A stretch of DNA of 64,000 bases. It comes from Styela clava. Taxonomy: Eukaryota > Chordata > Ascidiacea > Stolidobranchia > Styelidae. Made by a program: the position numbers and the translations under genes. Position 1 is the first letter of the stretch, and every line of letters starts with the position of its first letter. The notes below the pieces were generated by a model. The model was not told where the DNA came from. It ran no database searches and saw nothing but the letters and a program-made list of their open reading frames with translations. This document shows, piece by piece, positions 1 through 13,400 of the stretch. Location: the NCBI RefSeq assembly GCF_964204865.1, contig NC_135259.1, positions 7,264,974 to 7,328,973 on the forward strand. The letters are read 5' to 3'.

Positions 1-90
1 TCCATTTATCAGATTCTAAGGGATTCAAGAGAGAGTAATTCCACAACATATCTATTTACTATTATTTTAATCATTTGTTCAAATACATAC

Positions 91-3000
91 CTGAATTCGG
101 TTTTCCATCTGCGACATCATAGCCAGCAGTAATTGGATTAGGTTGAGTATATGAACGTGATACTGAAGGTAGAAATGCTGAAATTGACAAAACATGAGTG
201 TGAGTTGAAACCATACAATACAAAAAAAAATGAATCAAATAAATTCTATATTTAAGATAAAATTATGGCATATGACAAATCGATGTCACATGAACAACGA
301 TTACGCTGAATAAGCGAACAGGGAATTAAATCTAAAATGTAATTTAGATAATAATTCAAGTATAACAAACTAACAATCCGTTTGAGTCACTATATCCGCA
401 GTTTAAATGTAATCGGTAGAGCTAGGTAACTAACTGTGGTAAAATATTACGTTCTCATTTAAATAATTTGGTATTTTCAAATTATGTATTAAAAAATTTC
501 TACCTCGATCTAAATTCTCGCAAACAAAACAAATTGAATTTTTAGATCTTAAATCCAAGCAGATAAAAGAGCTACAAAACACATTTGGGAATTCCTACTT
601 ACTTTCAGAAAACTCCCCGGCTGGGAGTGTGAAACTCTTGGTGAGAATTGGACTGTAAAAATAACCGAATTTGCTTAGCTTACATTGTATTCGAAAGGTT
701 TATCATCAAAATATGATTATATGGTTGCGTGAGAGACTTACTCACAAGCACAACACAGCTGACTATTTTTATGAGTGAGTAATTACTAATGCTTTCACTT
801 CAATTTCATTATTCTGAAAAAGATGCTCAAAATATATCTTGAACGTTTTTGAGGGAGATTCTGAAATTTAATATTGGAATAAGTAATCTAATAACCAAGT
901 TCTAGAACAGGGGAGTGCAAAATTTGTCTGCGGACCATATAACCAACTTGGCAACTTCAGACATCTAGCTGGACCACACAAAAAAATTAGTTTTTTTTAT
1001 GTTAACAACAAATTAGAAAAGTCCCACAATGCAAATATTAGTTATTTAACATTTTAGTGGAACAATTGAAATTTCAAGTTTCATCATCAGCTGTCAACAT
1101 AAACTGACGGAATAGGATTTCATGCTTGATGGAGAAAAATGTTTCTAGAAGGGTCACACTAAATGGCTTGGCGGGCCGGGTTGTGGCCCGTGGATCGCCT
1201 GTTGCACACCCCTGGCCTAGAAGAAACATGATAATTCTAAAAAAGACAGCTTGCATGGTACATTTAAATTAGTAGGGAAAAGTAGATAACGGTTAAAGGG
1301 CTATTCTGCTCAACAAGATGAATATATTTAACTTTATACTAGACAGTTGCTACCAACGCTAAAAATATCATATATGGAAAAATCTTTCATACCTGGGTAA
1401 TTCTGTATCAGGTAGCCAACCTTTTCTTAACTTCCAGCACCTCTGGCAATATCCTACTGTAGGTGGATTTACTGTTGTGCATTCTGTGCATTTCCAATGA
1501 TCCTAGATAAAATATTATTGAAACAGACTCTGATGGACGCAGTAGCCTTTAATAAACTATAGAATATGAGAAGACGTTTATACTAGAGTGTAAAATGAAT
1601 GTGTTAGTTATTGTGCGCAAAAACCACACGTGTGACATGCAGTTTTAGGGTTAAAAATTATATTTTGTTAAAACACAGTATTGAATTAATAAATAAGAAA
1701 ATGCGTCTTTTGGCACATTATATTCTTACTGTCTCAATCATTCCTCAGCAAGTTAATTGTTGGTCTTCAACCTGGCCCAATTTCAATGAGTTTAATAAAA
1801 CCATTTTTGGAGATCAGATTAACTAATTGTGAAATTGCTTACAAACAAATTTCATTTTTGTACTTTTCAAAACTGTGAATTTGGGATCTCAAATACTGCT
1901 GCTGTTACCGTATATTTCGCAATAACAGGCATTATATCCAACCACCACTGACTCTCTTTTAATTCCTAATCATGAAGATATGGACGAATCATTTCAAATT
2001 GGGCATTAATTGTTAAGGATTTGAACATGCACAAGTACATGCACATTCTTCATCCTTCTTGTATTCATACTTCCAAAGGGATGTCGAAATCCATGCTCAC
2101 ATCGGTTGTGTCGGTTGTTGTTGTGTCATCACAATCAGTTATTCTTGGCAAAGGAGCAGGCATGAATGGCTGTAAAATAAAGATTGACAATGATTGTTTG
2201 TGAGTTGTCGCTCCGAAAGTAAACAAGGTACTAGACAAGTAGAATAACTATGTTTTGGAGGAACCAATTCGACATAGCTAGTACATTACTTACAAGATGG
2301 TGGGTATGGGATTGGAAGGAAAAGCTTAAACATACAATACCGACAGTTAGGCATAACATACTAATAATAAGAAGGTAGAATTAGTGACTCATCACGGGAA
2401 CCTCCAGAAGTATGTGTACCAAGATGGCGCACAACCTGAACATAGTAGTTGTATCGGGTTGGGGTTCAGGTTGTGCGCCCTCTTGGTGCACATACTTCGG
2501 GAGCGCTCATCACTGGGTTCAGGCCCAACCTTCAACTTCCCCCCAGCTCTCGAAATTTTCAGAAGATCAATGACGTCGCTAATAAGGTCTTCTCACAAGA
2601 ATTATTTTGTTGAAATACCAAATGGGATATCGTTACTCAGATCGTAAACATTTTTAAGTTGCTAGGCTATATTCCCATAAAATCTCGCCATCTCAGAAAT
2701 ATATGTTTGCAGCCACTTAACATAAAATATACCTAATATGTCTTATAAGAAAGTTATTTATGCTCAATTTTAGTTTTGAATATATAAATATTACCTCATC
2801 TTCATCTGAGTAGAAAGGTTCTGTATCATCAGAATCTTCAGATTCAGAATCAGGTTCGTATTCAAGTGAAAATCTATCTTCATTGTCAACTAGAATATAC
2901 AAGAAAAGATTTACGAAATTCAATTTAATACATGAAATATGGAATTAGTGATCAATTCTAATTTCTAATATATTGAGACTACAAGTCGGTAGGCACCCAG

Positions 3001-6000
3001 GATCTATGCTGATACATTTAGATTGCGCCTATAACGACAGCATACTGCAGTGACCAAGATGCTGGAACTGCCAGTTCATTAAGAGCGCTGCGCGTCTCGT
3101 CTGTATCCTTTTCATGAGCAGTATAATGCGACAAAAGTTAACGATGCTAAAATTCCTAAGGGTTACCCAGTTTATGGATTTATGAGATGAAAAATAGATT
3201 GTACGAAAGAATATTATTTACTGGTGCGCAATTTCAATTTTCGAGGTAGGTATCTGAATTTTAATTTTCGAGGCTACAGTCAAACACACAGACAGACAGA
3301 ACGAATAAGGTCTGAGAATAAGGGTCTCCTAGAGCGGAGATTCAATAAACAGTATTTTCTGTATAGGATGGAAAGAAAATATCTATAAAATAAATATACC
3401 TGGTTTAGTAGATACAGTGGATTCGCTTTCATATTCGGTGTCAACAACATATGCGGTTGATGTCGCCTGAAATGCAAAAATTATAGTATTGCAATCTAAG
3501 TGGACTCAAATACAAATGAAAATAAAGAGGAGACAACAGGTTGTTAGGGATGACAATGGCCGAAAAAGATGCTGAAAAGTAACTATTCAATATTCAATCA
3601 TACTCAACATATTGTGTATTCGTGATTAGGGAGAAAATTTTTTAATTCTCGCAAATTTTACTTGTTAAATATAGACCAACTACTATGTGATCTTTGTTAA
3701 AACATGAAACAATATGTTTCCATTGATCATAGTACTTTATAATGTATTAAAAAAAAGAATGATATTTGATTTCGGCATCTTAAGTTGGAACAGTTGTGAA
3801 GAACAAGACTAACGAGTTCCAGATACCACTTCAACGGAATGAGGAGAAGCTAGGTATGCCAAGTGTTACCTAAACAACAAATAGACCTAAGTAAATCGAA
3901 GCAAAAAAATTTACAAGTCATCTTCCATGTACAACAGTTCAAATATCAGAATACGATTAGCAGTTAATACCAAATACAAAAAAAGTTTTACCACAATACT
4001 GCCACTCGCAGTAGCAATGTCAGGATTTTCTTCAGCCATTTTTGAATTTTTTTCGACAAAATACCACCAGGGTAATTGAGACATCCATTGAAAATCATTC
4101 TTACCAGATGGTGCATCATGTTGCGTGTTCTGTGATGAAAAAATATATAAGAGCCTTGAACTTCACAATTGATAATGTTGGAAACCATTTGAATTGTGAT
4201 CAATGTCAACAATATATAACATACATCTCTCTATAAATAACATACCAAAGTGATACAAAACAAATATTCTGTGCTTCTAGTTGATGTAAACTAGTTTGTT
4301 GTACTCAAAATCAGAATTACGTAAAGGCGGTAATAAAATCTTTCTGAAGGGCACAGTTCTTACAGATTCCAAGATGTTCTGACATTTGGTTCACTCTGAA
4401 ACACGGGCAACTGGCACGACTGCAGATGCATCACACTGCTTCAAACTTGTCGCCTCTATAGCACTTTTATTCAAACGCGACGTGCAGGCGACGTCATGTG
4501 ACCAAAACTGAGTTTTGCTAAAAACTCTCGAATGCTACGAAAATTTTTTTTCCTCTTCTGTAAATCGGATTATGTTTTTCCGAGGATGCCAACAGTGACG
4601 TTTTTAGATTGTGCTTACTTTTAGTTTGTTGTGCAGTGCCGGTTTGCCCATAGGAAGGCCCTGACTCTCTCGAAAGGACCAAAATGGCGTTTTTTGCTAA
4701 GAAAAATTTGCTCAAATGCTACAGTAAAATTATTCGGTAAATAATTTTTTTTTCCCCGAGGCATCCAATGGTGTCATTTTTAGATTATGCTTCTTTCTAG
4801 TTTATTGTGCAGTGCTAGTTTGCCGATATGGAGGCGGGGACTGTCTCGTGAAGGAGGGGTTCGCACTCACTGTTATAAATGATCTCTTCTAATGTTGGGG
4901 AAACTCTTGGAATCTGAGAACTGTGTCATACTGACTTTTGAGTTTTGATGTATCCAAAGTCTCTTATACGAACAATATATTTGGACAGATGCAGTTGAAA
5001 TAGTATCTATATGATATCATTCATGGCAAGTTTGGTCAACATTTCTTTCCTGCAGTAGCTGGTTTTGCGCTTGCGATAAAGTTATTTGAATATTGTCTAA
5101 TATGAACGAAAATACTGTTTTAAGTTTTTCCATCAGTACCTGCAAACTTTCTTGTCTATTTTTCATCTTCTCATCATGTTCATGTATTTCTTTATTTGTA
5201 GCTGGAATTAAATGCGGAAAAACGAACTGCCAGATATCCCTGTTGAAAGTAAAATATGACAGAATGTTTTATTGATCATACTGACTTGAAAACTGTCAAG
5301 TCTCACGTTAAACAGTAATGCTTAAGTAAATATAATTCCGCATAATAATATATGAATAATATGATAATACTGAAATGAGATAGTTAATAAAAACAACACA
5401 ATATCAAATATTGCAATTTCATGATACCTTGACTCTTTTCACTCCACACTGCCACAACTTCGTGGAGTCGAGGAAAATATACAATTGATTGTGATTACCG
5501 ACTGAGTAAAATTTAACTTCGACTTTAGTTAAGAACTCAAATTTTGATAATGGAAACATTGACATATGCAAGCCTCCTTCATTTATTAAATTGTTTAGAA
5601 CACCTAGTACATTAATAGTGACAATTTAAAATTTGACTTCAGTGAAAGCGTGCAAAAGTTCGACTTCCAGACTCCACTACCTGACAACCCTGCTTTTCAG
5701 TTTCATAGATTCAAATTTGCGTAAAACAATTTAATTTTGATAGTTTTCGTAAACCATATATATAACCAAGTGATAAGGATATGTTAGGTTTGTATAAAAA
5801 AATTATTTTATATATTTATTATAATAAAAATATTAAATAAATGTAATGATGTTATTTTCTATATATAGATTTCTATTTTAATAACTAGAAAAATAACAAT
5901 AGAAATGATTACAGGATTATATACACAAACGAACTTTAGATTCCCAATTGTGAATTCCTGGACGCCAAATATATCTTCCAGAAGGTCACCTTTGCAACGT

Positions 6001-6575
6001 ACAATACGCATGTTCTGTGAATCATGTAGTTTCCTTTGTTCAATGTATTTTCCGAGGTATGAAAGAACCTAAATGCAGCAACATTCAGTCATTAAGAATT
6101 CAGTACATTACCTCAGTACTTGTCAGTTTGTGGCATAGGTCAACTAAATAATGAAATGAACAAAAACATAACAATCAATAAAACTTGCTTTTTCTGTTGT
6201 AAAAAGTCGTTCTGTAGCTCCTACCATTTTCATAATTCGCAGGAGTTTCTCACGAACTCTGAAATGCTGAATTGGAGGCTAAAAACAGAGAGTATACAAG
6301 TGTATTGGGAAGTTATTTCAGATATTACAGGGGCTGATATTGACTGTCAGACTGTCCAGTCAGATGGTTCAGTAATCGTAAATGAAATGTCTGAATGTTG
6401 TTGACACCTCATCCAGTCATCACACATTTTTAGACCCATATTTAATATATAGACTATTACCATCAAAACCAGTTATCCTTAATAATTGTTGACATGAAAT
6501 GCCAAATGACTCCAAAATCTGAAAATGCTGAAATGATAGAGACAGCAATTAAATTATGGAAGAAATACTCACCAT
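91..6575 (-). CDS. MDM2: MDM2/MDM4-type p53 regulator, partial (C-terminal RING beyond window)
   Basis: MDM2-family proteins bind the p53 transactivation domain and, through a C-terminal RING, ubiquitinate p53. Coding exons on the minus strand, in order: 6573-6575 (ATG only), 6189-6278, 5935-6068, 5140-5239, 3992-4129, 3400-3466, 2795-2889, 2071-2169, 1393-1502, 603-652, 91-177. All junction phases agree, giving about 324 residues. Residues 8-95 form the SWIB/p53-binding fold (VREKLLRIMKMVGA, VLSYLGKYIEQRKLHD, DLLEDIFGVQEF). Residues about 170-210 are acidic (EDSDDTEPFYSDEDE). Residues 243-272 are a RanBP2 zinc finger (DHWKCTECTTVNPP, then CQRCW; C-x2-C-x10-C-x2-C). Near residue 315 GYDVADGKP matches the family's post-finger motif. 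The intron at 6069-6188 is GC-AG. Exon 5140-5239 could read through its donor, but the exon at 3992-4129 continues in phase. Human MDM2 is 491 residues; the linker here is shorter. MDM2 versus MDM4 cannot be decided without the RING. Confidence 0.9.
908..1211. mobile_element. Short nonautonomous hAT-like element in the last visible MDM2 introns
   Basis: Ends are CAGGGGAGTGCAAA and TTGCACACCCCTG, which are inverted repeats. The flanks TTCTAGAA and GCCTAGAA match at 6 of 8 bases, a decayed 8-bp target duplication typical of hAT elements. The interior carries the GGGCCGG-rich stretch seen in the other hAT copies. It encodes no transposase. It sits in an intron of the MDM2 homologue, between the exons at 603-652 and 1393-1502. 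Confidence 0.55.
2402..2503. mobile_element. Palindromic MITE, copy 1
   Basis: About 100 bp that fold back on themselves: the left arm begins CTCCAGAAGTATGTG and the right arm ends CACATACTTCGGGAG, with about 40 bp of complementarity on each side. The same element recurs at 56389-56490, and its right half at about 12600-12668. It lies in an MDM2 intron, between the exons at 2071-2169 and 2795-2889. No clear target duplication was identified. Confidence 0.65.
4515..4860. repeat. Two-copy diverged tandem repeat in an MDM2 intron
   Basis: Two units of about 180 bp share, in order, GCTACA/GCTACG, a poly-T run, CCGAGG, TTTTTAGATT, TTGTGCAGTG and GGACTGTCTCG-like blocks. No coding potential is seen. 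It fills part of the largest MDM2 intron (4130-5139). Confidence 0.5.
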
Positions 6576-6800
6576 TTACCGGTACTGCAATAGTTGGAAG
6601 TTTTAATGAATTCGTTTCTTTCCTCTACTGCGTGTTTTCCGCAGATACAATCTTTCTTTGTCAGTCCGGGTCGACAAAGATACCTGATTTTCAGGAAGAA
6701 AAAAATCCGATATCACCGCAGGCTCCCGCCGACAAACGAACGACAACCTCGAACAAAAGCAGAGACTGGAAAATAAAAAAAGCAACCATTCAAGCGCAGC
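6573..6800 (-). other. Putative 5' leader exon of the MDM2 homologue
   Basis: A strong donor (ATG followed by GTGAGT on the minus strand) ends this exon at 6573, so the start codon is its last three bases; an in-frame TAA lies immediately upstream. The 5' limit is not visible and 6800 is an estimate from the local rise in GC. Confidence 0.5.
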
Positions 6801-6834
6801 CTAGCCACAAACACGCTGCGTGAATTCTTTCGCT

Positions 6835-6854
6835 CGGCACGTCTAGGCTTGCCC
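6835..6854. promoter_or_regulatory. Candidate p53/p63/p73 response element
   Basis: Two abutting decamers, CGGCACGTCT and AGGCTTGCCC. Against RRRCWWGYYY the second is perfect (10/10) and the first 8/10, with no spacer. It lies about 260 bp upstream of the MDM2 start codon, close to the inferred transcription start, and 640 bp upstream of the divergent Tie-like gene. In vertebrates the MDM2 P2 promoter is p53-induced. A 2-mismatch site can arise by chance, so position is the main support. Confidence 0.4.
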
Positions 6855-7489
6855 AACACTGCCCAATTTCGCCTGTTAAAAATTTATATTTACGTTACAT
6901 ATATGGTGAAATATGGCCTTTTTGAGGTATGCATATTATTTAGCAAACATGGTGACATAATATTCAACATTTCTGCGGAAAACCGATGTAGAACAAAAGT
7001 AACTACGAAATGGGATTTCACATGCGATCTTGAACGAGATCGTTGTCTTAATAAGAACTCTCAACAAAACCTTTTTACCCGTTAGATGACAAGAGAGAGC
7101 AGTAAATATTCGTGGAAAATTTCATTACATATTGTGCCTGATTTACAGCTTGTTGTTATTTTTTGTCAAGTAGGGCATCGTTAAGTCCAAACTGTACCAA
7201 TAATTTTCAAAATCATTGCGGGTCGCACAAGTGGGAAATATATCCTAATTTCAAGTGCTGTATAAGAGCAATTATGACAAATATGTCTAACGTAATTTTA
7301 TTAGGACGTAAGCGATGAAGTGTCATATATAATAAGTATATTGAGTTGAAAATTGGTTTATTACATGCGTCTTCGATTGGTAATACTTGCACGCGCTAGC
7401 TAAATATCATCATGATATCGCAGTGTCGAGACCCGAGGATTTGCTAATGTATATAATGGCATGATTTCGAAAACTAATGACGTAAGAAA

Positions 7490-10400
7490 ATGTGGAATAA
7501 AATATGCATCACTGTATATGTATTGTTGTTCTGTTCGGTTTGTCAAAAGACTAAAGGTAAATCTTTAATACCGTAAGATAATTTTATCCTTAGCCTCGCA
7601 GTAATTAGTTTGAATTAACTAGGCACACAAGTCATAACCAAGTATTTTGCTAATTAATTCAGCTGCTTCTGACGTAACTCTAATCAACGAACAACCCCTT
7701 GTACGCAATGGAATAATTTCATATTTTAAATGCGTATCTGATTCAGTCGATCTTGCTGTTGATCCGTTTTTACGTATCATGGACACGGGTAAGTCGAATT
7801 ACGCGACTGCAATTATATTAAAATAATATATATGAATGAATATTTCTCTTATAAAAGAGATTTGTTTTAATATTGATGAAACGAAATTGGTTTTCATATT
7901 ATAATACGGCATATGTTGAAATACGTGAAATTTATTCCTAGTTTTCATGCTCTTAAAATTCATACCAAATATATTCTGGAGCAATTCTTCAAAATTGTTA
8001 GCCAAGTTAAGAATGTAGCCTATTTAAATTCGTGTTTGCATCACAACTTTGGACAAAACATCTGAGTTAACCTAGACTAAATCTAGTTTTAAAAATATTA
8101 GCAATAAATCATTGCATGCTCTGTAAAAAAGAGGGCGTGTTATCCTCACGACTCTATTTTTTTCACTGTAGGTTCGGGGACCCATATGTCACCTATGGTT
8201 CATATGGGACCAATATCTCCAGAATCATGGCCCGGTAAAAGATTAAGCATGTTCCCCGAAGCTGGAATGAAGCGAACAGGAGTATTTTCGTGCACAGCTG
8301 GAAGTGGAAGAAATACAGAGATAATCCAGGCAATAAAGATTGGTAAAGTTGTGAATTAATTGGATTGTCTGCACCTTAATAATAAAATACAAAAGAATTT
8401 GGACTCGTGTTCGTAAATGATAAAAGAGACTTGTTTTCGAAAAAAATTTGCAAAAGTAGGCATTTATTTTTTCAAGAAAGTTGCAACTAACTATAAAAGA
8501 ATAATATAACTTTCATTCATCAATAGCTTTACTTTAACGATTTCGCAATTTCTTCGTATACTATGACGTAATGCGCTAAATTAGTGAAAGTTATAGAGCC
8601 ATATACATATGTACTGTATTCCTAATTTATATCATATATATCGACAAAATATTCCCTAGAATGGCTGGTATTGTGTTTCAACTTTACAGGTACAAGTGGT
8701 GGAATATGGCCTGAGAAATTCACTGTCACAGTCAACGTTGGTGAAAACGTTTACCTAAAGTTTCTATCTCACGATGATAAACAAACAGTATGGAGACACC
8801 ACGGACAAGTGATACCACAGGAAAGTGATATGGTCCATTCCATTTCATCAATATCCAAATCGCACGCTGGAATATACGAGTGTTACAGTGCTCCACGAGA
8901 CAAACATTCTATTCAATCTTACAGGTGCATTTTTTCAGTTTAATTCGATACCGCACCCTTGTTTTCAGGGTATAGTAGGTATCCACCGCGATAAAATCGT
9001 CTATGATGCCTTCGTTATTAGATATCAGTCGGTATTTTCATCGGGGTACTTAGAAACCTTTGGAAAACTGAGTCAATTGAATTATATAATATATGTGTAT
9101 TCATTAACTGCTTAGGCCGTCGGATCAGGGCATCATGAGACTGATAGTGCGAGAATGTGCAGAAGGGAGATGGAATCCGCCCTATTGTGGACGAACATGC
9201 AAATGCAAAAATGGAGGTTTCTGTGATGACAAAACAGGAGAATGCGTTTGTCCACCCGGATTTAAAGGAACCAACTGCGAATCTGCTTGTGGTGGTAATA
9301 GGTATGATTGCATTGTGTTGCGAATCTGCTTGTGGTGGTAATAGGTATGATTGCATTGTGTTTATAGAATAATAGATATCTATTATTTTATTTTACTAGT
9401 GTAATCGACCTGCTGATTCTAAGAGTAATCACTTCTGTTGCCAGATTTGGAGCAGATTGTCAGTTTTCATGTAAGCAAGGTGGATCAAGCTATGGAGAAG
9501 ATGCCGAAGAATGTAAATCAAGGCAATTTTGCCTTCCAGACCCATACGGTTGTTCATGTGGTACAGGATTTCAAGGATTAGAGTGCAGCGAAGGTTTGAT
9601 ATCCGCATCAATTGAAATTAATATTTTACACTCACTCATATAACAATCATGGCTTCCAGATGCAGAGACACATTTACTGGTTTTGGTTACCGCTAGTTGC
9701 CAACAAAATAAATAAACACTGCTCTGCCAAATTAGTTAGCAAAATTAGTTCTTTTATGAAGCTGCTGACCTTTACTCTAAAGGTTGTTGGGCTTTCGACT
9801 GTAAACCTAAAATTGTTGGTCTGCTAAATACAGCTATTATTACGGAAACAGAACAGAATCGTGACATTCAAAATGCTGTTAAGTGTATTTCAACAAAATC
9901 ATTTCATATAATCACTGAAAAGTGTTTGTAACCATCTGTGATAAAAATAGTAATCTCGTGGAAAAGAATGATATAATGTGTTAAAACAGCACCTGTTGAT
10001 TGACTCAGCTAGGATATTTATTACCTACATCAGGATGTACATTGGGATCATACGGTGCCGATTGCAAGCAGGAATGCCACTGCAAACGTCCAGATTTGTG
10101 CAATCGTTTTACCGGATCATGTACCATGGGATGCGCAGCAGGATGGATGGGGCCTTCGTGCCAGGAAGGTAGGATACAGATTCTGCGGGCCGCATCCGCA
10201 ATAAACTTTACACTTTATATACTGAAAAGCATACACCGTAATATGGCATGCATGATATACCATTGTTATGAACGGCACATACAGAACTTTACATTTTAGG
10301 TTTAGAGGCAAATGGAAATGGAAATGGAATATTGTTTTTTTGTAAGAGGTCTACACGCAATTTCGATTTTTATTAAAAATGATGTACAGTATGTATTAAT

Positions 10401-13400
10401 TAATCATTAATTAGAAATACTTCCGTCCGGAATTCAAGCCTGTGTATCTAAATATTTCTGCTGTTCATTGTAGTTCATATTATCTTAAATTTAGTGAATA
10501 AAGACATGTGGAAAGAAAAGAGATATTATAATATACACAGAAAGCTGTTTTTGTATATATATATACATTTTACTTATCACGATAGATACTATAATTTGTT
10601 TCATTATACCTGTTTCCTCTTTTCTGGTATGATATTTTGATTCAATTTCTTAACGAATGCGCAAAATAACATAGCTTAACATTAACACATTCGCATTCAG
10701 AATGCGAGCCTGGCGCATGGGGTGAAAATTGCGAACAAAAATGTCATTGTGATGGAGATGTTCCATGTGATAAAGTAAATGGAAAATGTCCTGGAGGACA
10801 ATGTGCACATCCGTTCACAGGGAGAAGCTGCCAGGTAGATGAATATTTCTGGTTTGATGAATCGGCTCAATTTAATTTACTTGATGTATTACCGGTACAA
10901 TGACATTCTATTCAGACAGATGTCATAGACGAATGTGAATCCAACCCATGCCAACATGGAGGAACTTGTACGGACCGCGTTTTGTTATATGAGTGCACAT
11001 GTGTGAACGGTACCACCGGAAAAAGCTGTGAAATAGGTGGGTTGCAACTGTACAATTTCGTTCTCTAAACTCTAACATATCCAGAACTGCAAAGTAGTAT
11101 AGATAAGGAGTTTTCCTGATCTGACAAAATAATGCTAGATTCCTATATTGAATTGATAATATGGCGGCCAGTATGAAAACACACTTTTAATTCAGCTAGA
11201 TTTCCTTGGGATTATTACGTAAAAACACAAATTTTTTTGTCTTGTTGATCCAGGAAACTTTGATTGTTTTCATAGATATTGATGATTGTCAAAGTTCTCC
11301 TTGCAAAAATGGTGGATCATGCATAGACGACGGCATTTTAAAGTTTAAATGCGAATGCCAGCCTGGATTTATAGGGAGAATATGTGAAACAGGTAACCTA
11401 ACCGTATACACCGATGAAAACTAACATGACATTCTTATATGAAAGAAACGATGGTGTATATTTGTCATTATATTTGTGAACCCATTTTTTTTTTTATATA
11501 ATCACAGATATTGACGATTGTCAATCTAATCGTTGTGACAATGGAGCTACATGTGTTGATAAAATTGACGATTACAGTTGTAGTTGCAAATCAGGTTACA
11601 TTGGAAAATATTGCGAAGGTATAGATTATAGGAGTTATTACGAGAATTTAATATAACTGCATAAAATTAGAGTTCATACTTAAATTAATGATGTCTGACC
11701 CGATAATTTTGAACAGTGGGTGGTAGAATATGTCTATGGTGGCCCATCGTTGTCACTAGTAAAATTAAAAAAATAATAATAAAAAAGTAAAATAAAAAAC
11801 TAAAAATAAAAATAATTTTTTTTTGTAAACAATTTAAAAAAAAATCAAAAAATGATAATCAAAAAGGTTTTCATTTTGAAAAAATTTGCTTCTGCTTGGG
11901 ACCAACCGCCACTCAAATTAACTGTGGAATTAATCTGAGCACAAGCCATTTATACGCCAATCAGTTTGGCGCCTCCCAGGAGATTTAACAAATTTTAGAA
12001 CTATTTTTGGAAAGCATAAAGAGACTATTAAACATATGAAAGGAAATTTTAAACTTTGTAATAACAGAGTTAATATAATTATTCATGAGCTTTATAAATA
12101 CATTATATAAAAAAATTATAATTCATGTATTGTATTTGTATCGTAATTTTGTCACTTTAGACAAATTTTTATCCTTCGTAAAAACGATATATACAACTGT
12201 TTTCAAACGAATCGTCCCGTTTCATTGATTAGATGTCAAATAACGTCGCGAGTTTTTTCTTCGGGAATAAACCAACCGAAGTATTCAGTTCAGTCGATAT
12301 CTGTCTTGAATTATATTTCATAAATATGTGCCATATTGTCTACTTTAAATAATATTCCAGTTTACACCTTGAACTGGTTGAACCTGTTATTGTAAATCGA
12401 TGATTTTTTAGAAATATGTCCTCCAGGAAGTTATTATGATGACAAATTTGTTGCATGCTCGCTTTGTGACATAACGTCGTATCAGGACAAACCGGGACAA
12501 GCATTCTGCATTCCTTGTCCAATGGGAACGGAAACACAACAGAACGGAACAACATCTGTATCTGAATGTGAGCTCTCTGGGTATACTGTAATAAGAAATC
12601 TTGAGAACTCGAAATACCAGGTTAGGGTTCAGGTTATGCGACATCTTGGTGCGCATACTTCAGGAGGTCAGGAAATTCTATTACCCATTACGATTTTGGT
12701 TGTTAATTATTCCATTTTGTCAAATAATATAAATTTTTTAATCGGAATAACACAATTTTTTTCCATGAAATATCAACTATATATTTGTTAGCTTTCGCTA
12801 TATTATAATCTAACCACCAGTGGTTCTCAAGCCGCGCCCTCTTTGTCGAGTTTGTTCCGCGCCCCACCTCAAAAATACCTAGCTAACTAAAAGTTACAAA
12901 TAACAGATAGTAAGGCGAAGGTATGTTTCATTTAAAAACCCGTTGAAAATACGTGGATGGAACATAAACATCCAAAATAAGTGGGGCAAGAACAACAAAT
13001 ATGTTCATTTTTTAATTAGCTTCACGGCCCCTCAAAAAATTGTCTACGCCCCCATTGTGGGGCGCGCCCCACCGTTTGTGAACCACTGCACTAGATAGAA
13101 CGAGACGTCACGGAAAGAGATTGTGTTGTTCTTATTCATCACTTTACTATCTAGTTCAAGCATCCTTGTGGCACATACCGATCCTAAGTAGACGAGGGGA
13201 AAGGACCTGCTGTTTAATACACAATAATTAGAATAATATTTTCGTCTCAGTTATTTGTTTTTCTATAAATTCATATACATTTGTAATATTCCAAATTAGA
13301 ATTGCGGTTGAAACAAAAATATAATAGAAAATTTGACGTATATCATATAGTCCATCATAGCGAATAGATTTACATTTCATCGACGAATTACGTCATTTAC

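Noticed and set aside
9018..9356. 112-codon minus-strand ORF over the Tie-like gene
   Set aside because: It is antisense to a well-supported EGF exon, and its openness follows from the codon pattern of that exon.
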